From positions 1-64,000 of the forward strand of contig CAWKNX010000013.1 of the NCBI GenBank assembly GCA_963851085.1: a DNA stretch of 64,000 nucleotides, in the 5' to 3' direction. Position numbers and translations under genes: made by a program. Of the stretch, positions 34,483-41,758 are shown in pieces. The notes beneath the pieces were generated by a model, which did no database searches, had not been told where the DNA came from, and was given only the letters and a program-made list of their open reading frames with translations. Position 1 is the stretch's first letter; every line of letters begins with the position of its first letter. Origin of the DNA: DATFVJ01 sp963851085. Its GTDB lineage: Bacteria; Actinomycetota; Actinomycetes; Streptosporangiales; Streptosporangiaceae.

Positions 34483-35880
34483 ATGACCGCCACAAAGCCA
34501 GCAGGCACAGCGGTGCGACCAGCCAGGATGAGTACCGGCAGGCTCGGCCGTCCCGCTCCTGGACCGCCCTTCCGAACGCTGCCAGGGACGCTTGCCAAGC
34601 TCTGGCACGACCGCCTGGCTCTCCTTTCTGACGGCGCGGACGAGTTCGGCGACGTGGTCCGATTCACGATGGGCCCGAAGACCCTCTATTTCTTCAACCA
34701 CCCCGACCACGCCAAGCACGTGCTTGCGGACAACGCGGGCAACTACCACAAGGGCCTCGGGCTCAGCCAGGCAAAGCGGGTACTCGGGGACGGATTGCTC
34801 ACCAGCGAGGGCGAGCTTTGGCGTAAGCAGCGCCGCACCATCCAGCCGGCCTTCAGGCGCGACCGCATCGCGGGTTTCGCCGGGGTGATCGTCGATGAAG
34901 CCAACGCCATGCTCGGCCGCCTGGAAGCCCACGTTGGCCGCGGGCCCGTCGACATGGTCGGCGAGATGACCCGCCTGACGCTCGCCGTTCTCGGCAAGAC
35001 GCTGCTTGACGCCGATCTCGCTCCCTTCGGCGTACTCGGAGAGGCGTTCGAGGTCGTGCAGGACCACGCCATGTTCGAGATGGTGACCCTCGGGATGGTG
35101 CCGCAGTGGCTCCCCCTCCCACGCAACCGGCGTTTCCGCACCGCGCGGCGCCAGCTCGAGGATGTTGTCTTCAGCCTCGTCGCGGAGCATGAGAAAGACC
35201 CGCACACGGGAGACGACATGATCTCGCGGCTGCTCGACGCCTACCGCGACGAGCCAGACGCGGGCCTGCGGCGCCGCAGGCTGCGCGACGAGCTCATCAC
35301 CATCCTGCTGGCCGGCCACGAGACGACGGCCAGCACCTTGTCGTGGACCTGGTATCTCATCGACCGGCATCCAGAGGTAGCCGAGCGCATGCGCATCGAG
35401 GCAGCCGAGGTGCTCGGCGGCAGTGTTCCTGGTTACGAGTCGCTGCGCGACCTGCGGTATACGTCCATGGTCATCCAAGAGGCGATGCGACTCTACCCGC
35501 CGGTGTGGGGCCTGCCGCGCACGGCGATCGGCGAGGACGAGATCGGCGGGGTCCGGGTGCCCGCCGGAGCCGATGTCATGATCAGCCCGTACACGCTGCA
35601 CAGGCATCCAGATTTCTGGCCGGATCCCGAGCGGTTCGACCCGCAGCGGTTCGACCCGGCCAGCGCAGGGCCGGCCCACCGCTACGCCTACATTCCCTTC
35701 GGCGCGGGCCCAAGGGTCTGCGTCGGGAGCAGCCTTGGCATGATGGAGGCGACTCTCGTCGCGGCCATGGTCGCGAGCAGATTCCGGCTCGCGCTCGTCC
35801 CCGGGCACGAAGCCACCGCCGAGGCCAATCTGTCGCTACGCGTGCGCGACGGCCTCCCGATGACGGTCCGGCGAGCATGA
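34483..35880 (+). CDS. Cytochrome P450
   Basis: Soluble P450, 465 aa. I-helix AGHETTAS (277-284), ExxR QEAMRLYPP (Glu333, Arg336), PERF-like DPERFDPQRF, heme loop FGAGPRVCVGSSLGMME (Cys413). It resembles CYP102/CYP4-like bacterial P450s more than the shorter CYP105 type. ATG 34483 is chosen (GGGAG 5 nt upstream) over ATG 34471. Co-directional and ATGA-coupled to the carboxylase gene. A P450 (E7-type) is regular in enediyne clusters, probably oxidising the core or its precursor. Confidence 0.93.
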   Translation: MTATKPAGTAVRPARMSTGRLGRPAPGPPFRTLPGTLAKLWHDRLALLSDGADEFGDVVRFTMGPKTLYFFNHPDHAKHVLADNAGNYHKGLGLSQAKRVLGDGLLTSEGELWRKQRRTIQPAFRRDRIAGFAGVIVDEANAMLGRLEAHVGRGPVDMVGEMTRLTLAVLGKTLLDADLAPFGVLGEAFEVVQDHAMFEMVTLGMVPQWLPLPRNRRFRTARRQLEDVVFSLVAEHEKDPHTGDDMISRLLDAYRDEPDAGLRRRRLRDELITILLAGHETTASTLSWTWYLIDRHPEVAERMRIEAAEVLGGSVPGYESLRDLRYTSMVIQEAMRLYPPVWGLPRTAIGEDEIGGVRVPAGADVMISPYTLHRHPDFWPDPERFDPQRFDPASAGPAHRYAYIPFGAGPRVCVGSSLGMMEATLVAAMVASRFRLALVPGHEATAEANLSLRVRDGLPMTVRRA

Positions 35881-37544
35881 CCGCCGTCGGCACCCCCAGC
35901 ACGCTCCCGCGCACCCTGATCCCGGGCCAGGCCGGCGGGGCGGCCACCCTGAGCCCGCCGCACGTGCGCGGCGCCGCCGACGCGCCGGCGCTGAGCGTGC
36001 CCAGCGCGCGTGAGCACATCGAGCGCTGGCGCCTCATCCGCGAGCGTGCCACCCTGGGCGACGAGGATGCCACCGAACGCCAGCACGCCAAGGGCAAGCT
36101 CACGGCTCGGGAGCGGCTGGAGAAACTCGTCGACAAGGGGTCATTCCACGAGCTTGACCTGTTCAGGCGGCGGCAGGCAGCAGACCGCGGCGCAGCGGGC
36201 CAGCCGTACACCGATGGTGTCATCACCGGGTCGGGCACCATCCATGGCCGCCGCGTCTTCGCCTACGCGCAGGATTTCCGCATCTTCGGCGGCTCGCTCG
36301 GGGAGACCCACGCCGCCAAGATCCACAAGGTTATGGATCTCGCGATCGCCGCGGGTGCACCACTGATCGCGCTCAACGACAGCGGCGGTGCACGTATCCA
36401 GGAAGGCGTGACGGCACTCGCCGGTTACGGCGGCATCTTCCGCCGCAACGTCCGCGCCTCCGGCGTGATTCCGCAGATCAGCGTGATCATGGGCCCGTGC
36501 GCCGGTGGGGCCGCCTACTCGCCGGCGCTCACCGACTTCATCTTCATGCTCGGCGAGAACGCGCACATGTTCATCACCGGCCCGGACGTCGTCAAGGCGG
36601 TAACCGGCGAGTCGATCAGCCAGGCGGAGCTGGGCGGGGCGCAGGTGCACGCGGCCACCTCCGGCGTTGCGACATTCGTCTGCGACGACGAGGAGTCGTG
36701 CCTGGAAGACGTCCGTTACCTCGTCTCGCTGCTCCCGTCGAACAACCACGAGCTGCCCCCGGCCTGCCAGCCCGGCGACCGGCCCGACCGGTCGTGCCAC
36801 CGGCTGCTCGACATCGTGCCGACGGAGCCAAAAGAGCCCTACGACATGCGTGACGTGATCGCCGAGATCGCCGACGACGGCGAATTCATGGAGCTGCACG
36901 AGCAGTGGGCGCAAAACATCGTCTGTGTGCTCGCCAGGCTCGGTGGCCGCACCACGGGCATCGTCGGCAACCAGCCGCTCGTTCGCGCGGGCGTCCTTGA
37001 CATCCACGCCTCGGAGAAGGCGGCCAGGTTCATCCGAATGTGCGACGCGTTCAACATCCCGCTTGTCACGCTGGTCGACGTGCCCGGCTTCCTGCCTGGC
37101 GTGGACCAGGAGCACCAGGGCATCATCCGCCACGGGGCCAAGCTGCTGTACGCGTACTGCGAGGCCACCGTCCCGCGCATCCAGGTCATCCTCCGCAAGG
37201 CCTACGGCGGCGCTTACATCGTCATGGACTCGCGCTCCATCGGAGCCGACCTGTCCTTCGCGTGGCCGACCAACGAGATCGCGGTGATGGGCGCGGAGGC
37301 CGCGGTCGAAATCATCCACCGCAGGCAGCTCGCTGGCGCCGCCGATCCCGACGCGCTGCGGACACGGCTGGCCGCCGAGTACAGCGAGCAGCTGATGCAC
37401 CCCTATTACGCCACGGAACGAGGCCTTGTCGACGACGTGATCGACCCGCGCGACACCCGGTCCGTGATCTTGCGGGCGTTGGAGATGATGCAAGAAAAAA
37501 GGCAGGAGATGGCACCTAGGAAGCATGGGAATCCACCCACCTAA
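35877..37544 (+). CDS. Acyl-CoA carboxylase beta (carboxyltransferase) subunit, PccB/AccD-like
   Basis: 555 aa with both halves of the carboxyltransferase: first domain with LNDSGGARIQEG and MGPCAGGAAYSPALTDF, second with VDVPGFLPGVDQEHQGIIRHGAK and RKAYGGAYIVMDS. It transfers CO2 from biotin to acetyl- or propionyl-CoA. Placed in the enediyne operon it could raise malonyl-CoA for PKSE. The biotinylated alpha subunit is not in this window. An unusual run of six A lies near the 3' end (37494-37500). Start ATG 35877 overlaps the P450 stop. Confidence 0.92.
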   Translation: MTAVGTPSTLPRTLIPGQAGGAATLSPPHVRGAADAPALSVPSAREHIERWRLIRERATLGDEDATERQHAKGKLTARERLEKLVDKGSFHELDLFRRRQAADRGAAGQPYTDGVITGSGTIHGRRVFAYAQDFRIFGGSLGETHAAKIHKVMDLAIAAGAPLIALNDSGGARIQEGVTALAGYGGIFRRNVRASGVIPQISVIMGPCAGGAAYSPALTDFIFMLGENAHMFITGPDVVKAVTGESISQAELGGAQVHAATSGVATFVCDDEESCLEDVRYLVSLLPSNNHELPPACQPGDRPDRSCHRLLDIVPTEPKEPYDMRDVIAEIADDGEFMELHEQWAQNIVCVLARLGGRTTGIVGNQPLVRAGVLDIHASEKAARFIRMCDAFNIPLVTLVDVPGFLPGVDQEHQGIIRHGAKLLYAYCEATVPRIQVILRKAYGGAYIVMDSRSIGADLSFAWPTNEIAVMGAEAAVEIIHRRQLAGAADPDALRTRLAAEYSEQLMHPYYATERGLVDDVIDPRDTRSVILRALEMMQEKRQEMAPRKHGNPPT

Positions 37545-37574
37545 AGGAGCCACCGCAGGAGAGGAGGCGCGGCA

Positions 37575-37775
37575 ATGAGCGAGCGCGTGGAGAGGCTGAT
37601 CCACGATCCCGAGCTGATGTGGGTGGCCATCCAGGAGGCCGCGGAAGAGCATCAGGAAGGCGAGCTGGCCGAGATCGCGGTGCGGCTGTACGGGCAGCTC
37701 GGCGAGGCGGTCGCCGAAATCGGCAGGCTGCGGGCCTCGCTCCATACGCTGCTACCGTCCGGGCTTGGCCCCTAG
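37575..37775 (+). CDS. Small helical protein after the carboxylase gene
   Basis: 66 aa, strongly helical and acidic (PELMWVAIQEAAEEHQEGEL), with no Cys and no membrane segment. GGAGAGGAGG lies about 6 nt before ATG 37575. Its place recalls the small epsilon subunits that follow carboxylase beta genes in Actinobacteria, but the sequence does not show the epsilon-family pattern. Recorded as hypothetical, last gene of the PKSE operon. Confidence 0.65.
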   Translation: MSERVERLIHDPELMWVAIQEAAEEHQEGELAEIAVRLYGQLGEAVAEIGRLRASLHTLLPSGLGP

Positions 37776-37941
37776 GAGGCGGCTGAACAACACCTGCCCG
37801 GCTCGCGTGCCCCCGCATCCCGGCTGGCGGCGTTGTCACCCTCGCCGTTACAAACCGCTGGTAGCGGCCTCGGGCTCCGCCTTGCCAGCCGGGCGCGGAT
37901 GACCCGCTCGCTGATCGGACGCCGTTGTTCAGCGGCCTCCT
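37774..37941. terminator. Nested inverted repeats between convergent operons
   Basis: Outer arms 37774-37791 and 37924-37941 pair at 17 of 18 positions (AGGAGGCGGCTGAACAAC and complement). Inner arms 37819-37828 and 37884-37893 (CCCGGCTGGC and complement) pair exactly. The whole can fold into one 168-nt stem. It lies where the PKSE operon meets the oppositely directed response regulator, so a bidirectional terminator is the simplest role. Confidence 0.6.
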
Positions 37942-37962
37942 CGCCGGCCAGACCCGGGCCCG

Positions 37963-38598
37963 TCACGGCAGCCAGCCCGCATCGATCGCGGTCCGGATCG
38001 CATCGACCCGGTTTCTGGCATTGAGCTTGGTCACAATGGTCGTCAGGTAATTACGGACCGTCCCGACCGACAGGTGCAGGGCAGCCGCGATCTCGCCCGG
38101 CTCGGCGCCGTCCGCTGCCATGCGCAAGACCTCATGTTCCCGTGGAGACAGCGGGCTCTGGCCGCCGTCCCACGCGGACACGGCAAGCTGTGCGTCGATG
38201 ACGCGGCGCCCGGCCGCGACATTACGGATCGCCGCCGCGAGCTGGTCGGGCGGGGCGTCCTTGAGCATGTACCCGGACACGTGCGCGGCAAGCGCCCTCC
38301 GCAGGGTGCCCGACCGGCCCAGGTTGGTCAGGATGAGCGTCCGGCACGAGGGCAGCTTCTCGTGCAACTGCGCCGCCGCGGCCAGCCCGTCGAGCCCTGG
38401 CAGGTCGATGTCGATGATTGCGACGTCGGGCCGGTGCGCGAGTGCGGCGGGCACGATCTCGTCGCCGCGCTCGATATCGGCCACCACCGTCAGATCGGGT
38501 TCCAGCTCGATGAGAGCCACGAGCGCGCCGCGCACCATCGCGACGTCCTCGGCAAGAAGTATCTTCAGCGACAGCAACTCACGCTCCCCAGATCGCAT
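37963..38598 (-). CDS. NarL/LuxR-family response regulator (DesR-like)
   Basis: 211 aa. Receiver domain about 10-125: ILLAEDVAMVRGAL, phospho-Asp in DVAIIDIDLPG, Lys in GYMLKDAP. LuxR-type HTH about 145-210: LSPREHEVLRMAADGAE, then VRNYLTTIVTKLNARNR. The closest layout is DesR partner of DesK kinases. The kinase gene lies 116 bp upstream on the same strand. Likely controls a nearby operon; candidates are the PKSE and SARP promoters. Confidence 0.93.
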   Translation of the reverse strand: MRSGERELLSLKILLAEDVAMVRGALVALIELEPDLTVVADIERGDEIVPAALAHRPDVAIIDIDLPGLDGLAAAAQLHEKLPSCRTLILTNLGRSGTLRRALAAHVSGYMLKDAPPDQLAAAIRNVAAGRRVIDAQLAVSAWDGGQSPLSPREHEVLRMAADGAEPGEIAAALHLSVGTVRNYLTTIVTKLNARNRVDAIRTAIDAGWLP

Positions 38599-38714
38599 GC
38601 AACGCTCGCCGATGAGATGTCCCCAACGAACACTCGGGCGTAAGGTACACGGCTTGAGGGCGCGGCGCCGTCAAAGACGGGCGCACAGCTCGTATTGGGT
38701 GGGGTGTGACAGGG

Positions 38715-40010
38715 TCACGCCTCCTTTCGCCGCGTACCTGTGACCGCATCGGAAACTCGCGCGCTTATGGTGGCCCCAAGCGGCCGGAACGGCGCCTCGG
38801 CCACCAGATTGAACCAGCCATCGGCACGGATGCCCGCTGTCAACCGCCCGCCGATCGCTTGCAGCCGCACGGACAGGTTGTCCAGACCGCCGCCATGCGG
38901 CTCGGGCGCGGCCGTGCGGGAAACACCATCGTTCATTACCTGCAACCGGATGGTCTCACCGTCCTGGCGTGCCTCGATCGAGCACGTACGGACCGAACTG
39001 TGCCTGAGCGTGTTCGTCACGGCCTCGCGAAGCACCGTCGCGAGCACGGTGTCCACCTTCTCCTCGAGCGGCCCGCAGGTGATCTCCACGTTGGCCGCGA
39101 TACCCGCTGCGGAAAGCAGGGAGGCGACCGCGCTCGCCTCCTTCGCGAGCGAGATGTTCCGGTAGCCGCTCGCCACCAGACGGACGTCGGCCAGCGCCTG
39201 TCTGGCGATGTCGAGGACCTCGGCGATCTCGTCGCGCGCACGGCCTGGGTTGCTCGTCACCAGGCGCCTGGTGAGCTCGACCTTCAAGGTGATCGCCGAC
39301 AGGCTGTAGCCGAGCAGGTCGTGCAGGTCCCTGGCGAAGCGCATCCGCTCATTGGCGATCGCCATCTGCGCGAGCTCGCCCCGAGTCGCGTGCACGTACC
39401 TGATGACACCCGCCAGGCGGGTGAGGCCGAACACGACGAGCCCGGTATTGACAGTGGAGATGACGTAGTAGGCGGTGCCCGCGGCATTGACCCGGAGCAG
39501 CAAACTCGGCACCAGCATGCTCACGGCGATGGCAGCGAACAGCGCCCAGCGGGCCCGGCCCGGTACGAGCAGCAGGACCGACCCGGCGAGGAAACCGGCC
39601 ATGCCGCCCCACAACTCACCCAGGACCAGCAGTGGCAGGTAGGTGACAAGCGCCTGCGCGATCAGCATCAAAGCACGCCGTCGCATCGGCCACCGCGCCG
39701 CGCCGGTGGAGGAATTGAAGAGCTGCAGGGTGAATATCGTGACAACCGCGGTGATGCCAACCACAACCCCCAGGCCGTGCGCCGCAAGGGGCGGAGTCAC
39801 GACATTAAGGAGTTCAACCACGAGGTAGCCGCACAGGACCGCCACCAAGATCGCACGGGCAAGCCGCAAACCTGGTACTTCGTTGGCCGTCGGCGGCGAC
39901 GGTGGATCCGTAGGAGGTACTGCCGACCACACGCGGTGTGCCGCACCCACCGACGGCCTTAAGCTGGCCACGGTGGAGAGTCGGCCCGCCCGCGTCTCGC
40001 GGCTGGGCAT
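38715..40010 (-). CDS. DesK-type sensor histidine kinase
   Basis: 431 aa. Five or six hydrophobic segments (about 45-205) form the membrane sensor. HisKA_3 dimerisation box RFARDLHDLLGYSLSAIT carries the phospho-His, and HATPase_c shows EAVTNTLRHSS and NDGVS then GGGLDNLSVRLQAIGG. The N-terminal 40 residues are Pro-rich; an internal start is possible. Pairs with the regulator at 37963. The stimulus is unknown; DesK-like proteins can read membrane state, which would fit a cluster making a reactive hydrophobic product (inference). Confidence 0.92.
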   Translation of the reverse strand: MPSRETRAGRLSTVASLRPSVGAAHRVWSAVPPTDPPSPPTANEVPGLRLARAILVAVLCGYLVVELLNVVTPPLAAHGLGVVVGITAVVTIFTLQLFNSSTGAARWPMRRRALMLIAQALVTYLPLLVLGELWGGMAGFLAGSVLLLVPGRARWALFAAIAVSMLVPSLLLRVNAAGTAYYVISTVNTGLVVFGLTRLAGVIRYVHATRGELAQMAIANERMRFARDLHDLLGYSLSAITLKVELTRRLVTSNPGRARDEIAEVLDIARQALADVRLVASGYRNISLAKEASAVASLLSAAGIAANVEITCGPLEEKVDTVLATVLREAVTNTLRHSSVRTCSIEARQDGETIRLQVMNDGVSRTAAPEPHGGGLDNLSVRLQAIGGRLTAGIRADGWFNLVAEAPFRPLGATISARVSDAVTGTRRKEA

Positions 40011-40336
40011 AGTGAACCCCTCGTGTTTTCTCTGTCGCTCAGCGTGTGCAAACCGACCACTGGCGACAATTGCCGCATTTCCTCTGAGATTATAACGGGG
40101 AGATGGTTCCTAAACGTAACATTTTCGTTACTTCGATCATAGCTGCCGGGCGTGCAGAAAACTGTTTACGCCTGGGTAAGCAGCGCTTGAACTGGCAGAA
40201 TGTGGTAAATGGCATTGGGGGTCCGGCTCCGACGACATCAGCCGGGCCGCCGGGCGCGCGTCCGCCTGCCTGGCCCGGTCCGCCTGCCCGGCCCCGTCCG
40301 GCCGCCCGTCCGGCATCCCCGGTGCTGGCCGGCGCC
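40011..40336. promoter_or_regulatory. Intergenic region upstream of the DesK-like kinase
   Basis: 326 bp between the SARP stop and the kinase start, both on the minus strand. The kinase-proximal half is AT-rich and holds the palindrome GTAAC-N6-GTTAC (40116-40131), a good operator candidate for the kinase/regulator operon. The SARP-proximal half is a C/G-rich run of GCC-CGTCCGCCTGCC-like sequence with no gene. Confidence 0.45.
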
Positions 40337-41227
40337 TCATGTCCCGACCGGGTGCCGCCGGGCTACCCGGCCGTGCACGGCGCCGCTGTGTGCGGCCCCG
40401 CCCCGCGCGGCCTGAGCGCCGAGCGTGGCGAATTCGGCCGTATCCAGGGCCGGGTCGCCTGACAACACGGCCCGCTGCAGCCGGCGCAACCGCGGGCAGG
40501 GGTCCACTCCCAGCTCGTCCCTCAGGGCCGACCGCAGGCGCTGAAATGTCTCCAGCGCGCGCCCGACATGGCCGGAGCGATAAAGCGCCGTCATAAGGTG
40601 GCCGCAGAAATTCTCGTTCATGGGATAGCGGGCGGCCAATGTGCTCAGCTCGCCCAGAATATCGGCGTGGCGGTCCAGCGCCAGATCCGCTTCAATGCGC
40701 CGCTCGAGAACGCCGAGCCTGTTCTCCTCCAGCGCGGTCACCTCGAGTTCGAGCACTCGCCCCATTCGCACGTCGACGAGGGCCGACCCGCGCCATAGTG
40801 CGAGCGCGCGGCCAAGCAGCTCGGACGCCGCGCGGAAGTCTCCGGTCTCCGCGGCCGCCCGGCCGGCGCGGGCCAGGCGCCCGAACTCGTGGACGTCGTT
40901 CTGGCTGGACTGCGACGCGAGAAGGTAGCCGCAGTGCCGGGTGCTCAGCACCTGCTTCGGGTCCCGTCCGGGCGCCGCGGCGGCCGCTATCAGGTTCCGG
41001 AGCTGGAGGATGTAGGTCTGGAGCGTGGTGCCCGCGCTGCGCGGCGGGTAGTCTCCCCAGATCTCTTCGGCCAGCGTGGAGACGGTGACGACCCGCCCGG
41101 CGTTCAACGCGAGCAGGGCGAGAATCTGGCGTGGCTTGGCGGCGCTTGGCACGACAGGCGCGCGGCCCAGGTGCACGGACAACGGACCGAGCAGTTCGAT
41201 GACTATCTCTTCTGGTTCGGTATTCAT
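40337..41227 (-). CDS. SARP-family transcriptional activator (AfsR/DnrI-like)
   Basis: 296 aa from ATG 41227 (GAAGGA about 8 nt upstream; the frame is open to 41329). OmpR-like winged helix about 8-98: IELLGPLSVHLGRAPVV, KPRQILALLALNAGRVV, LVEEIW-type EEIWGDYPP. Bacterial transcriptional activation domain about 105-255, with ALALWRGSAL and RLRSALRDELGVDPCP. SARPs switch on secondary-metabolite clusters by binding direct heptamer repeats. It is divergent from the RiPP precursor and near the enediyne operon, so it may drive either or both. Confidence 0.94.
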   Translation of the reverse strand: MNTEPEEIVIELLGPLSVHLGRAPVVPSAAKPRQILALLALNAGRVVTVSTLAEEIWGDYPPRSAGTTLQTYILQLRNLIAAAAAPGRDPKQVLSTRHCGYLLASQSSQNDVHEFGRLARAGRAAAETGDFRAASELLGRALALWRGSALVDVRMGRVLELEVTALEENRLGVLERRIEADLALDRHADILGELSTLAARYPMNENFCGHLMTALYRSGHVGRALETFQRLRSALRDELGVDPCPRLRRLQRAVLSGDPALDTAEFATLGAQAARGGAAHSGAVHGRVARRHPVGT

Positions 41228-41497
41228 CTCACGTCCTTCGGGAGCCGGTACCTGTAGGCAGCTCGCCTCAGCGTCACTTGAGCATGCGTCGAGCGGTACC
41301 CGCAATCCAGTGATCGCCTCACGAGTCACCCGATGAAATGCTCATATCAATGCGATGATGCCTGCACCGCAAGCCCGTCTCACGTCGACCGATGAGGAAC
41401 TCACATGAACTAAATGATGCTGGCACTACAAGGCGGTGCACGGCCAGGCGCACACTCCGGTCTAGGCACACACCCGAAGTTGAAGGAGCACAGCGCC
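41228..41497. promoter_or_regulatory. Divergent promoter region, SARP / RiPP precursor
   Basis: 270 bp holding both starts' control signals. AT-rich block around 41336-41365 (TGAAATGCTCATATCAATGC) and two ATGAAC/CATGAACT-like elements near 41393-41412. I recognise no certain -35/-10 pair. SARP sites are direct repeats of TCGAG-like heptamers; I saw no convincing pair by eye. Confidence 0.4.
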
Positions 41498-41749
41498 ATG
41501 AACGCCAGCGAGATCATGTGGGGTCCGCAGCAGGAATCCGGCTACTCCAGCCTTGGCATGGAACGTACGACGACGGACCTCGGCCACGACCTGGTGATCG
41601 AAGACCTCGACGAGGCGACCACACAAGCCCTGGCGCCAATGTGTGTCTGCTCGGCCGCAACGCACCGCGAGCCGGCGCCCTTCGGCACGCGCTCTGCTAG
41701 CACCGGCCACACCAGGCCAGGTACGCACCTGGTACTTACCACCTGCTGA
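41498..41749 (+). CDS. Putative TOMM (thiazole/oxazole RiPP) precursor peptide
   Basis: 83 aa from ATG 41498, with GAAGGAG about 9 nt upstream. An acidic leader (about 1-45, with DLVIEDLDEATTQALAP) is followed by a Cys/Ser/Thr-containing tail that starts MCVCSAATHREP and ends LVLTTC, with Cys at 49, 51 and 83. An acidic DLxIEDLDE helix before a Cys/Ser/Thr core fits thiopeptide/TOMM precursors, and the fused cyclodehydratase starts 9 bp after the stop. The core is longer (about 36 aa) and richer in His/Arg/Pro than classical thiopeptides. The cleavage point is not visible; after Pro47 is my guess. Confidence 0.7.
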   Translation: MNASEIMWGPQQESGYSSLGMERTTTDLGHDLVIEDLDEATTQALAPMCVCSAATHREPAPFGTRSASTGHTRPGTHLVLTTC

Positions 41750-41758
41750 CGCGTCGCC

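Noticed and set aside
37489..37502. A-rich run near the end of the carboxylase gene as a programmed slip site
   Set aside because: The frame is continuous and complete without slippage; no alternative product of interest.
37575..37775. Acyl-CoA carboxylase epsilon subunit
   Set aside because: Position and size fit, but the sequence shows none of the epsilon-family pattern; left as hypothetical.
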